A program made the position numbers and the translations under genes. The notes under the pieces were generated by a model that saw only the letters and a list, made by a program, of their open reading frames with translations, did no database searches and was not told the origin of the DNA. A DNA stretch of 60,066 bases from Acidobacteriaceae bacterium (GTDB lineage Bacteria > Acidobacteriota > Terriglobia > Terriglobales > Acidobacteriaceae). Below, piece by piece: positions 17,707 through 26,294 of this stretch. The DNA lies in assembly GCA_003151435.1 (NCBI GenBank), contig PLXP01000211.1:1-60066 (forward strand), in the 5' to 3' direction. Numbering within the stretch: the stretch's first letter is position 1; each line of letters starts with the position of its first letter.

Positions 17707-19269
17707 ATGCCTTTGCGCCTAATCGTTTTCCCAGTGCTCATCGCTGTCGCGCTCACTGGTTCCGCGCTCGCACAAGAGGTGCAGCCTTCCGCGAACGACC
17801 ACATGCCGCCCGTTTCAGCCAAGGTAAACGCGCTTGCCCATCGCGTTCTGCAGGCCGGCGTCAAGATCAATGCCCTTGCCGGAAACGGCACGAAGCCTTG
17901 GCACTTGAAGATCGACTATCAACTTCTGGACACCGGGAACCCCAAGCTTATCAAGGGCGCCGTCGAGGAATGGTATGCCGGCCCTTACCAGTGGCGGCGC
18001 ACCTATACAAGCGTCGATCCGCGGCTGAACGGCTCAGAGTGGAGCGTGTCAAAGACTGAGCAGTATCTGAGCAAACCCGGGCGCGAAATGTTTTCCCACT
18101 ATATGCTCATCTTGCGCGTAACCCGGCCCGTCACTGACCCTCTCTACCAGGCCGCCAACATTCAACCGGACTATGAGATGGACATCAGGCGAGTCAACAC
18201 GGCCGGAATTACTCTGAACTGCGTTTCCGTCGTGAATTCTGCCCGCTACATCGGCCAGACCAATGACTTCACCGACGACCGCGTCAATCCCGAGTGGCTG
18301 TTTCCCACCATGTGCTTCGACAACGACTATCATCTGCGCCTCACCACGAGCTCCGGCACCAATGTTCAGCTCGAAGACGTTCAGCTCTTCCAGGGCCGCG
18401 CTGTGGCCAGAGATGTGAAGGTGATTGACAAGGGGAACCTGATTGCGGAGATGAAGGTCTCGGTGCTCGAAGCGCCTGCAACCGTGGACGCCGCGCTGAT
18501 CAAGCCGCCAAAAGATGCGGTTCCGGAGCCTTACCAGATCGAGCCAGGATTTCCAAAGCCGGAGTCGGTCTATGAGGTTGGAGCCCACGTTCCACTTCGG
18601 GTGGACGGCTTTCCGTATACGGGCGTGCTTCCGGTGCCGATCACGATTCAAAAAGACGGCAGCGTCAAGGTGAGGCACGAGGGAGCTTTCTTCCAATCCG
18701 GCGCTCTGGTCGATGCCATTGCCCTCGCAGTCAACAAGTGGAAGTTCAAACCGTACATCGTCGATGGTCAACCGGTCGAAATTGGCGGAATCGTTGGTTA
18801 CAATCTCGACGAAAAGCCATTCGTTCCTTCCTATGATCGTCCCAAACCTGCGCCGGTCACCAGCAGTCCTGAAGATTACTCCAGCGTTTACGATCCTAAG
18901 CGAGACCCGGCGAAGGACCTGGCTATGGCAGAGACCGCAGCCGCGCAGGCACACAAGCGCATTCTGCTTGAGGTGGGCGGCAACTGGTGCAGTTGGTGCA
19001 AGATTCTGGACAAATTCATCGGCGACCATGGGGATGTGCGGGAATCTCTCCGCGCCAACTTCGTGCTGATGAAGGTCAACACGAGTCCCTCCAATGACAA
19101 TGCCGCGTTTTTGAGCCAGTACCCAGCAATCCCGGGATACCCCTTCCTGTTCGTCCTGGACTCGAACGGCAAGCTGCTGACGGCTCAAAACACAGATCCC
19201 CTGGAGGACGGCAGTGGCTATAGCGCCCATAACGTCAAGGATTTTCTGGCCAAATGGAAGCCGCAATAG
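17707..19269 (+). CDS. Exported protein with TonB C-terminal-like domain fused to a thioredoxin-fold domain
   Basis: A 520-residue protein. The ATG at 17707 is chosen because AGGA at 17695-17698 precedes it and MPLRLIVFPVLIAVALTGSALAQ is a signal peptide; the track start at 17572 is not. The N-terminal half (about 30-260) is beta-rich and unrecognised (EEWYAGPYQWRRTYTS). Around residues 295-350, GVLPVPITIQKDGSVKV to AVNKWKFKPYIVDGQPVEI resembles the TonB_C fold used in many acidobacterial secreted proteins. The C-terminal 120 residues are a thioredoxin-like domain with the CxxC active site WCSWCK (Cys 428 and 431) and a cis-Pro-like IPGYPFLFVLD. It may act in periplasmic thiol chemistry; the substrate is unknown. 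Confidence 0.8.
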   Translation: MPLRLIVFPVLIAVALTGSALAQEVQPSANDHMPPVSAKVNALAHRVLQAGVKINALAGNGTKPWHLKIDYQLLDTGNPKLIKGAVEEWYAGPYQWRRTYTSVDPRLNGSEWSVSKTEQYLSKPGREMFSHYMLILRVTRPVTDPLYQAANIQPDYEMDIRRVNTAGITLNCVSVVNSARYIGQTNDFTDDRVNPEWLFPTMCFDNDYHLRLTTSSGTNVQLEDVQLFQGRAVARDVKVIDKGNLIAEMKVSVLEAPATVDAALIKPPKDAVPEPYQIEPGFPKPESVYEVGAHVPLRVDGFPYTGVLPVPITIQKDGSVKVRHEGAFFQSGALVDAIALAVNKWKFKPYIVDGQPVEIGGIVGYNLDEKPFVPSYDRPKPAPVTSSPEDYSSVYDPKRDPAKDLAMAETAAAQAHKRILLEVGGNWCSWCKILDKFIGDHGDVRESLRANFVLMKVNTSPSNDNAAFLSQYPAIPGYPFLFVLDSNGKLLTAQNTDPLEDGSGYSAHNVKDFLAKWKPQ

Positions 19270-19397
19270 CAGGCCCCGAGTAAAGCCGTCCCCGATCATC
19301 CTGGCTGCTTGTGCGCGGCAGTGCGCTACCCTGCGCGCCGCCGGCAACCGCCATCCAAGCCCAGGTTTTATATGATTGATATCGGTGACGAACAACT

Positions 19398-21263
19398 ATG
19401 TCTAAACGTGAATTTCAGACCGAAGTCAATCAACTGCTGCAACTGATCATCCACTCGCTCTATTCGCATCCAGAGATCTTTCTGCGCGAACTGATCTCCA
19501 ACTCGTCTGACGCGCTGGATAAACTGCGCCACCTGACGCTTGTCGATGAGGCCTACAAGTCGCTTCCCTTCGATCCTCGCATCGACCTGGAACTCGACGA
19601 AGAGAAGAAGACCCTCACCATCGCCGACACCGGCATCGGCATGAGCGAAGAGGACCTGATCTCGCACCTTGGCACCATCGCTCGCTCCGGGACCAAAAAC
19701 TTCCTCACCCAGCTCTCCGGAGACGCCCGCAAGGATTCGAATCTCATCGGCCAGTTTGGCGTGGGTTTCTATAGCGCCTTCATGGTTGCCGATCGCGTCG
19801 AAGTTGTCTCCCGCAAGGCCTTGGAAGACAAGGCGTGGCGTTGGGTGAGCGATGGCAAGAGCGGCTTTGACATCGAACCTGCGGAACGCGCCGTCGTCGG
19901 CACCACCGTGCTGCTTCACTTCAACGACGAAGGCGCGCCGTACGCCAACAGTTGGCGCCTGCAGGAGATTGTGAAGAAGTACTCCAACCACATCGCCTTC
20001 CCCATTTTCCTCACCTACGACAAGAGCGAGTGGAAAGAAGATGAGAAGAAGTCGGTGAAGACGCGCACCACTGAGCAGGTGAACGTGGCCAGCGCTCTTT
20101 GGCGGCGGCCCAAGAACGAGCTCACGGATGAGGACTACAAGGAGCTCTACAAATCCATCTCGGGCGACTGGGAAGATCCCTTGTTCTGGTTCCACACCAA
20201 GGCCGAAGGAAGCCTCGAATACACCACGCTCTTTTACGTGCCTTCAAAGGCTCCGCTTGATCTCTACCAGGCTGAATACAAGGGTGGCGTCAAGCTCTAC
20301 GTAAAGCGCGTCTTCATCATGGACGACGCCAAAGAGCTTCTGCCGCAGTACCTGCGCTTCATTCGCGGCATCATCGACAGCGAAGATCTTCCGCTCAATG
20401 TGAGCCGCGAAATCCTGCAGCAGAATCGCGTGCTCACTTCCATTCGAACTGCCAGCGTGAAGAAGATTCTTTCGGAACTCAAGAACATTGCTGCGAACCA
20501 GCCCGAACAGTATTTGAAGTTCATCAGCGAGTACAACCGGCCCTTGAAAGAAGGTTTGTACGGCGACTTTGCCAATCGCGAAACGCTGCTTGAACTCATC
20601 CGCTTCAAGTCAACAAAGGTGGAGGGACTCACCAGCCTTGCCGATGTGAAGTCGCGCATGAACGAAGGGCAAAAGAGCATCTACTACATCACCGGCGGTG
20701 CTGAGTCGTTGCTGCGCACGTCGCCTCTTCTTGAGATTTACAAGAAGAAGAATCTTGAAGTTCTCATCCTCGATGACGACATCGACGAAATCGTCTTCTC
20801 CGGGGTCGAAAAATATGGAGACATCGATCTCAAAGCCGTGAATAAAGCCGGTACCGGTGACGACCTGAAAGACGAGGCCGAGCCGGACAAGGCTGCGACA
20901 CTCAAGCCGCTGCTCGACAAGCTGAAGGCCATACTCGGCGATCGCGTGAAAGATGTGCGCGCGTCGGTGCGGCTCGCCGATAGCCCCTCGTGCATCGTCT
21001 CCGACGACGAGGAGCCATCGATGCAGATGCAGCAGATGCTTCGCGCGATGGGACAGAAGGATATTCCCGCGCCGAAGCCCACGCTCGAAATCAATCCCGA
21101 TCACGAGATCGTGAAGAAACTGCTTGCGCGTCCCGACGATGCCGTGGCCACCGACGCCGCGTGGCTGCTGCTCGATCAGGCGCTTCTGATGGAAGGCGTG
21201 CCGCTGAAAGATCCTGCGACATTTGTGCAGAGGCTTAACCGCATCCTGAATCTTTCCATCTAG
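19398..21263 (+). CDS. htpG: Molecular chaperone HtpG (Hsp90)
   Basis: A 621-residue Hsp90, the usual bacterial length. Hallmarks are FQTEVNQLLQLIIHSLYSHPEIFLRELISNSSDALDKLR, the GHKL ATP-binding motifs TIADTGIGMSEEDL and IGQFGVGFYSAFMVAD, the middle-domain segment LYVKRVFIMDDAKELLPQYLRFIRGIIDSEDLPLNVSREILQ with the catalytic-loop Arg and Gln region, and a C-terminal dimerisation helix pair. It is a cytoplasmic ATP-dependent chaperone for client refolding. An Hsp70-like gene follows on the same strand, beyond a probable terminator. Confidence 0.98.
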   Translation: MSKREFQTEVNQLLQLIIHSLYSHPEIFLRELISNSSDALDKLRHLTLVDEAYKSLPFDPRIDLELDEEKKTLTIADTGIGMSEEDLISHLGTIARSGTKNFLTQLSGDARKDSNLIGQFGVGFYSAFMVADRVEVVSRKALEDKAWRWVSDGKSGFDIEPAERAVVGTTVLLHFNDEGAPYANSWRLQEIVKKYSNHIAFPIFLTYDKSEWKEDEKKSVKTRTTEQVNVASALWRRPKNELTDEDYKELYKSISGDWEDPLFWFHTKAEGSLEYTTLFYVPSKAPLDLYQAEYKGGVKLYVKRVFIMDDAKELLPQYLRFIRGIIDSEDLPLNVSREILQQNRVLTSIRTASVKKILSELKNIAANQPEQYLKFISEYNRPLKEGLYGDFANRETLLELIRFKSTKVEGLTSLADVKSRMNEGQKSIYYITGGAESLLRTSPLLEIYKKKNLEVLILDDDIDEIVFSGVEKYGDIDLKAVNKAGTGDDLKDEAEPDKAATLKPLLDKLKAILGDRVKDVRASVRLADSPSCIVSDDEEPSMQMQQMLRAMGQKDIPAPKPTLEINPDHEIVKKLLARPDDAVATDAAWLLLDQALLMEGVPLKDPATFVQRLNRILNLSI

Positions 21264-21266
21264 TGC

Positions 21267-21290
21267 GTGGCTGCGTGTCCGCGCAGCCAC
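21267..21290 (+). terminator. Probable intrinsic terminator after htpG
   Basis: A perfect 9-bp stem GTGGCTGCG / CGCAGCCAC with a 6-base loop begins 4 bases after the htpG stop, and a loosely T-rich stretch (CGGTTTGCTTTG) follows. The weak T-run lowers confidence. Confidence 0.55.
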
Positions 21291-21392
21291 ACTCGGTTTG
21301 CTTTGCATGCAGCGCAGTGAAAGCGGTGCCCCAATGCAGCCGTGTCCCTCATCGTCCATCGCAATCTCGGAAACAATAGGGTGATCCAGAAG

Positions 21393-22709
21393 ATGCAAAA
21401 CGCGAGCTACGCGGTTGGGATCGATTTCGGCACCACCAATAGCTCCGTTGCCCTTGCCACCGGGGATGGGAGAGTTGAACTCGCGTCCTTTCCCTTCAGA
21501 GGCGAGGAGACACCGTCGTTCCGCTCGGTGCTTTATCTTGAACAACTGCACGCGGCGAGCAGTGCCAGGCGAATTCATTCACTTGCCGGCCCCGCCGCCA
21601 TTCATCGCTATCTCGAGGCGGAGGAGAAGGGCCGGCTCATTCAATCGCTCAAGTCTCATCTCTCCAGCCGCTCGCTCACCGGCACTGAGATTTTCGGCCG
21701 CCGCCAAAAACTTGAAGACCTGATAGCACGCATGATCAAAGATCTGCGCAAGTCCGCGGAAGAGCAATTTGGAACGCCGATTCATCGCGCCACGGTGGGA
21801 CGTCCGGTGCGTTTTGTAGGCGCGGACACGCCGGAGGACGATGACTTTGCTGTCATGCGGCTGCGTGAAGCATTCATGATCGCCGGCTTTGAGCGTGTGG
21901 ATTTTGAATTTGAGCCAATGGCTGCCGCTTACACCTATGAAGCCACTCTCGATCACGATGAATTGATTCTCATCGGCGACTTCGGCGGTGGCACTAGCGA
22001 CTTCTCGCTGCTGCGCGTAGGCCCCGGCGTGCGGCGGCGCGGACGCACTCCACAGGATCTGCTTGGCAACAGCGGAGTGGGGCTTGCCGGCGACGCCTTT
22101 GACGCGCGCATCGTCCGCAAACTTGTTTCGCCCGCGCTGGGGTCCAACAGCGAAGCACGTTCGCTGAACAAGCTGCTTCCCGCGGTCCCCGCCTGGATCT
22201 ATGCCAACCTCGAGCGCTGGCATTATCTCTCGTTCCTGCGCACCAACAACGTGAGAGAGATCTTGAAGAGTGCGCGCATCCGGGCGTTGGAGCCGGAAAA
22301 GATTGAAGCCCTCATCGCACTCATCGACGAGGACCTCGGCTTTCAGTTGCACCAGGCAGTGCAGCAAGTAAAGTTTGAACTATCGCGCACTCACACGGCG
22401 GAGTTTCGTTTTCGCGACGGCAGCGTGGATCTGCGCATTCCCATCACGCGCACGGACTTTGAGACGTGGATCACGGAGGATCTGCGCGCCATCGAGCAGT
22501 GCGTCGATGGGCTGCTCGAAACTACGGGCATTCATCCGCGCCACGTCGATCGCGTGTTCCTTACCGGAGGGAGCTCGTTTGTGCCCGCTGTGCGCCGCAT
22601 CTTTGCCACGCGATTCGGCGAAGAGCGCATCAGCAGCGGCAACGAGTTTACGTCTGTCGCTCACGGGCTGGCTCTACGCGCGGCAGAGACACTGCACCAA
22701 GCTTCGTAG
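21393..22709 (+). CDS. YegD-like Hsp70-family ATPase (DnaK fold without a full substrate-binding domain)
   Basis: A 438-residue protein with the actin/Hsp70 ATPase motifs: phosphate 1 GIDFGTTNSSVALA at the N-terminus, phosphate 2 LIGDFGGGTSDFSLLRV, and the adenosine motif VFLTGGSSFVPAVRRIF near the C-terminus. It lacks the about 200-residue peptide-binding domain of DnaK, as in YegD proteins, whose client range is poorly known. The ATG at 21393 is placed just before the first motif; a GTG at 21381 is an alternative, and the track's GTG at 21342 adds a non-conserved tail. The gene follows htpG, suggesting a shared stress role. Confidence 0.88.
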   Translation: MQNASYAVGIDFGTTNSSVALATGDGRVELASFPFRGEETPSFRSVLYLEQLHAASSARRIHSLAGPAAIHRYLEAEEKGRLIQSLKSHLSSRSLTGTEIFGRRQKLEDLIARMIKDLRKSAEEQFGTPIHRATVGRPVRFVGADTPEDDDFAVMRLREAFMIAGFERVDFEFEPMAAAYTYEATLDHDELILIGDFGGGTSDFSLLRVGPGVRRRGRTPQDLLGNSGVGLAGDAFDARIVRKLVSPALGSNSEARSLNKLLPAVPAWIYANLERWHYLSFLRTNNVREILKSARIRALEPEKIEALIALIDEDLGFQLHQAVQQVKFELSRTHTAEFRFRDGSVDLRIPITRTDFETWITEDLRAIEQCVDGLLETTGIHPRHVDRVFLTGGSSFVPAVRRIFATRFGEERISSGNEFTSVAHGLALRAAETLHQAS

Positions 22710-22729
22710 CGCGCGACAGATCATTGGAT

Positions 22730-23017
22730 CTACGTGAGAAAAAAGACAGCGGTACAGGCTGCGAGCGCGGCGCCGCCTTGCAGTGCAAGCACCGGCAGCG
22801 CCTGTCTTGGAGACCGTCGCAGCCATGTGAACGCGAAGTACGCAACCACCGGTATCTGTGCGGCCATCAGGAGCTGAAAGATATGGGCCGCGGCTCCCTC
22901 ATCGGCCTCGTGGACCACGCCGTAAACGGCTACGTGACCAAGCACGGTTGCCAGCGCGGCGAGCGACATTGCCACGGGAACAAAGGCGCTCGGCTGTTTT
23001 ATCGATGAGACGTCCAT
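22730..23017 (-). CDS. Small integral membrane protein of unknown function
   Basis: A 95-residue protein with three predicted transmembrane helices: VAMSLAALATVLGHVAVYGVV, HIFQLLMAAQIPVVAYFAFTWL and LPVLALQGGAALAACTAVFFLT. The ATG at 23017 is preceded by a strong AAAGGAGG; the track's start at 23224 adds a polar, unsupported extension. Between the first two helices lies the acidic stretch HEADEGAAAH. It is convergent with the YegD-like gene and divergent from the isoprenoid-synthase-like gene. I do not recognise a named family. Confidence 0.75.
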   Translation of the reverse strand: MDVSSIKQPSAFVPVAMSLAALATVLGHVAVYGVVHEADEGAAAHIFQLLMAAQIPVVAYFAFTWLRRSPRQALPVLALQGGAALAACTAVFFLT

Positions 23018-23222
23018 GTGAGCCTCCTTTATGAGCTTCGAGCCGATCCAGCTCACTCTCACTCTATCAAGAACCTGGAACTCCGCAAGTTGAAAAGCGC
23101 GGATTGAGGGGCGAAATGCGGTTGGATACGAGCCGCCGGCCCGGGAACGGGTAATTGCATCCATCCCGCTACCGATAGGATTTTGGAACCGTTTCCTCCC
23201 CTTCTGCGTACCCATCTGCAGC

Positions 23223-24530
23223 ATGGAAGAGCTCTACAACTGGCCGTGGGTGGAGGCGCAGGTTTCGCAGACCATCGAGGTCTGGAATCGCTGTGCTTCG
23301 CCCCCCATGCAGCCCGGCCCCCTGTACAGCCACAGAGAGCAGCGAAAGCGCGAAAAGGCGTACGACGAGGGACTTCGGACCGTCGAGCGCGAAGTGAAAC
23401 GGGCTCCTCGAAGCAAGGCCGAGCGCCTGGAGACACAGCGGCGCATGGTCGCGGCGTTCTCCCGTTTTGCGGCCATTGCGCTCGGGTTGCAGGGAGAGGC
23501 AGTCAATCTGCTGACCCACAATTTCTTGCCTGCGGGAACGCAGCTTGCGCGGTGGGCAAGGCGATTCGATGCCAGCCTGGGCGTGGCCGATACCATTCAG
23601 GCGTGCCGCAATGCCTGGACCGTCTGCGGCCTGCAACCGCTGCTTGGTGAGCTGATGGAGATGACTCCATCGATCATCGGATACAGCCTGCTATATCCCT
23701 ATAGCGATAATTATCTGGACCATGAACGCGCATCCTCCGCGGACAAACTCGATTTCAGCCGGCGCTTCCGTGCGCGGCTTTGCGGCGATAGTCTCCTGCC
23801 TCGCAACCAGCGCGAAGCAGCGGTGTGGGCGTTGGTGCATTTGATTGAAGAGCAGTATTCACGCCGGGACTATCCGCAGGTGTTCGACTCCCTATTAGCA
23901 ATTCATCAGGCGCAGGAAGAAAGCATCGCGCAACTCAAAAGCGGCGCCTGCGACGACGCCGAAGTGCTGCGGATCAGTTGCGCGAAAGGTGGCGCCTCGG
24001 TCCTGGCAGACGCTTGCCTTTGTCGCGGCTGGCTGCGTGAGGACGAGAGCCGGCTCGCCTTCGAGTGGGGTGTCCTGTTGCAGTTGGGAGACGACTTGCA
24101 GGACGTGCGTGAGGATTTGCGGCGAGGTTCGAAGACGCTGTTTACACATGCTGCCGCAGAGCGCGTGCCGCTCGACGGGCTGGTAACTCAGCTATTGAAT
24201 TTTAGCGACCAGGTTGCCGAGCGAATGGATCGTTTGCCGAACGGCACACCTGCGTTGAAACATCTGCTGCGCATGAGTTGGCGGTCGCTCATTGTGATGG
24301 CGGTTGCAAACGCGCAGGAGTTCTTTTCTTCAACATTCCTGGCTGAACTGGAGCGCAGTTCTCCTTTCCGCTTCAATTTTCAGCGCGCGCGGAATGAACG
24401 ATTGATGGGACGGAAGGGCCTGAATACGGTCATCTTCGACGCCTTCGTTGAGGCGGGTGATGAGGACCACGACGCATTGCCTTCGCCCGTGGGGCGCATG
24501 GAATCGTGCCTCGTGCTGAGTGCGTACTAG
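23223..24530 (+). CDS. Class I isoprenoid-synthase-fold protein, orphan
   Basis: A 435-residue, almost entirely alpha-helical protein. Two aspartate-rich motifs appear in the order expected for class I trans-isoprenoid enzymes: DNYLD (about residues 162-166, a DxxxD motif as in squalene/phytoene synthases) and LGDDLQDVREDLRRGSKTLF (about 288-307), which resembles the second Asp-rich region of polyprenyl synthetases (DDxxD followed by Gly-Ser-Lys-Thr). This suggests Mg-dependent binding of prenyl diphosphates in the cytoplasm. No terpene or carotenoid genes surround it, so the product is unknown. The first 100 residues do not resemble a known domain. The ATG at 23223 lacks a clear ribosome binding site. 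Confidence 0.65.
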   Translation: MEELYNWPWVEAQVSQTIEVWNRCASPPMQPGPLYSHREQRKREKAYDEGLRTVEREVKRAPRSKAERLETQRRMVAAFSRFAAIALGLQGEAVNLLTHNFLPAGTQLARWARRFDASLGVADTIQACRNAWTVCGLQPLLGELMEMTPSIIGYSLLYPYSDNYLDHERASSADKLDFSRRFRARLCGDSLLPRNQREAAVWALVHLIEEQYSRRDYPQVFDSLLAIHQAQEESIAQLKSGACDDAEVLRISCAKGGASVLADACLCRGWLREDESRLAFEWGVLLQLGDDLQDVREDLRRGSKTLFTHAAAERVPLDGLVTQLLNFSDQVAERMDRLPNGTPALKHLLRMSWRSLIVMAVANAQEFFSSTFLAELERSSPFRFNFQRARNERLMGRKGLNTVIFDAFVEAGDEDHDALPSPVGRMESCLVLSAY

Positions 24531-24590
24531 CCAACGTCTGCAGCGCCCGCGGCTGCCAAACCCTAGGAGTGCGTGCCCAATGCATTTGCC

Positions 24591-25475
24591 TCAGTGGGCT
24601 TGAGAAGCGGCTGGCCGCGCGTGTGAAGCGGTGCTGCCATCCGTCATCCATAACGCCCAGCGGATCGCTTCAAAATACATCTTGCGAACGTCCGGGTCGT
24701 CCCACGATTCCTCTGTGTGTCCGAGCGTTGAATAGAAGACGCGGCCCTTGCCGTACATCTTGCTCCACGCCACCGCAAAGTCATGGTCTGCGCGATGAAC
24801 GCGCGGATTGTTCGAGTAGTCGAGCCGGGTGGCATCGAGGCTTAGCAGCACGTTCACCTTGTCGCGCGACCACGCCTTGGGCTGATAAATCTCGTCGTAT
24901 TTCACAAACTCGTGGGGAAAGTGGCGCACTGCGGGGAAGTCGGGATCTTCATTCACAATGGGCGCATTGAAGGTCATCCACGGATGCTGGTCAAACCAGC
25001 CGCCGAGCATCTCGCCATACTCCGGCCAGTTGTAATTCGTGTCGAGCGCCGCGTGGATGCCAACGAAGCCCTTTCCATCATCCTTGATGAAAGAGAGCAT
25101 GTCCTGCTTCTGGCTCGCGTCCATGTCCAGCTCGCCCGTGGTGCTCGCGAAGACGATCAGGTCAAAGTACTTCAGGTTCTTCGCGTTGTTGCCCAGGTCT
25201 TTCTTGGTCAGCAACTCCGCGTCCGTCCGCATGGTCGTGTCCCACAGACCGCTCTCCTTGCCCATGTCGTAGACGGCAGCCATCGTCGCTGAAATGGAAT
25301 CGTGTTCGTAGCCCTTGGTCTCGCCGATCACCAGCACATGCTTCAAGTGGGTCTGTTTGGCGTGCGGCGCAGGCGGAAGAGGCTCAGCCGATTGGCCCCA
25401 CGCACGATTGCCCGGTAAACCTGCTGCTACAGCGATCAGCCCACACACGAGAAGAGAATTGCGGATGAAGCCCAA
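24591..25475 (-). CDS. Exported ThuA-domain protein
   Basis: A 294-residue protein. A TTG at 25475 is preceded by AAGGAG with 5-base spacing and starts a signal peptide (GFIRNSLLVCGLIAVAAGLPGNRAWGQ); the ATG at 25499 in the same frame is an alternative and the track's 25700 start is not credible. The ThuA fold (class I glutamine-amidotransferase-like, without the glutamine site) is shown by VLVIGETKGYEHDSI, FDLIVFASTTGELD, KGFVGIHAALDTNYNWPEYGEMLGGWFDQHPW and GKGRVFYSTLGHTEESWDDP. ThuA proteins occur in sugar catabolism, including trehalose and 3-keto sugars; here the role is unknown and it stands alone. Confidence 0.85.
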   Translation of the reverse strand: MGFIRNSLLVCGLIAVAAGLPGNRAWGQSAEPLPPAPHAKQTHLKHVLVIGETKGYEHDSISATMAAVYDMGKESGLWDTTMRTDAELLTKKDLGNNAKNLKYFDLIVFASTTGELDMDASQKQDMLSFIKDDGKGFVGIHAALDTNYNWPEYGEMLGGWFDQHPWMTFNAPIVNEDPDFPAVRHFPHEFVKYDEIYQPKAWSRDKVNVLLSLDATRLDYSNNPRVHRADHDFAVAWSKMYGKGRVFYSTLGHTEESWDDPDVRKMYFEAIRWALWMTDGSTASHARPAASQAH

Positions 25476-25499
25476 GGAATCTCCTTTTCGGTACAACAT

Positions 25500-25775
25500 G
25501 AAAATCTGCCGCGAAGCTCTTGGCTCCCCGGAGTTAGGTCTCACCGCATAAGCCTGAGCGCGGATTGATTCGGTTTTGGTCGTCACGCTGGAGAAATATG
25601 TTCGCGCACGGCGCGTCCGGCGGTTTTTCGCTCGGGGAAAGTCTATCCGCCTGTTGCTGCAAGATGCAAACGGCGCGGCGCAAGGCTGGAGCCCTCCCAC
25701 TGCCCAACCCCGCGTGAACCAGCGCAGCGCCGTTTCTCAGCTTTTGCCGGGACTTTGTTGGTCCGTTAATGGAGG
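25500..25775. other. Intergenic region, no gene seen
   Basis: No convincing coding potential on either strand. Open frames here (for example 25534-25965 minus) have no motif; the right part joins the S53 peptidase remnant. Confidence 0.5.
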
Positions 25776-26020
25776 TTAACCCTCGGCGATGCCGTAGAGG
25801 GTGGGGTTCAGGAAGCCCACGGCAGCGTCGCAACATCCAGCACATTCCGCAAGGTTGCAGATGCCCCATTTGCCCCAGTGCAGGAGGTCCCAACCCCTGT
25901 TTGCCAGCTTGGGATCGCGACGCTGTCGGAACTGATTCCCCCGCCGCTTCGACTCCACGGGCCAACGTCCCGATCTGAGCCGTTGCTCCGCGGTAAGTTC
26001 ACAATTGGAAAAACACCATC
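25776..26020 (-). pseudogene. Remnant of an S53 (kumamolisin-like) peptidase gene
   Basis: Two minus-strand frames hold adjacent pieces of a sedolisin-type sequence. In the frame of ORF 25808-26086, SGGGISSDSVAIPSWQTGVG and ATLRNVLDVA match the S53 pattern SGGGIS..IPSWQ..G.....RNVPDVA. Directly after, in the frame of ORF 25776-25958, comes GFLNPTLYGIAEG, matching the later GFLNPxLYxIG segment. The roughly 80 residues that normally lie between, including the SGTS-type Ser region, are missing, and the frame changes at the joint. This is read as an internally deleted, frameshifted relic. The boundaries are approximate. Confidence 0.6.
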
Positions 26021-26294
26021 CGCGTCGGTTCCATTTTCCCGCGGCACCTTTGCGCTGTGCTCTGAAATGCCGTCATTCCGGAACAAGCGCCAGTTGCTCC
26101 CGATTCAGCCAGACGCGACCCCATTCTTTGCGGTTCCTGTCAGAACTTTCGGATGCTTCGAATCCATGCTTCGAATTCGTCAGCGCCAATGGAAGGGCTC
26201 AGGCTTGCTCGAGATCATGGCGAGGTTTATACCACGCCGGCGTTCGAGTATTAGAACAGATGCTCGAGGGGAATTTCGAGAGTGGGTGCAGCGG
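26021..26294. other. Intergenic region, no gene seen
   Basis: No recognisable coding segment, repeat or RNA; it may include further decayed parts of the S53 gene that I cannot identify. Confidence 0.4.
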
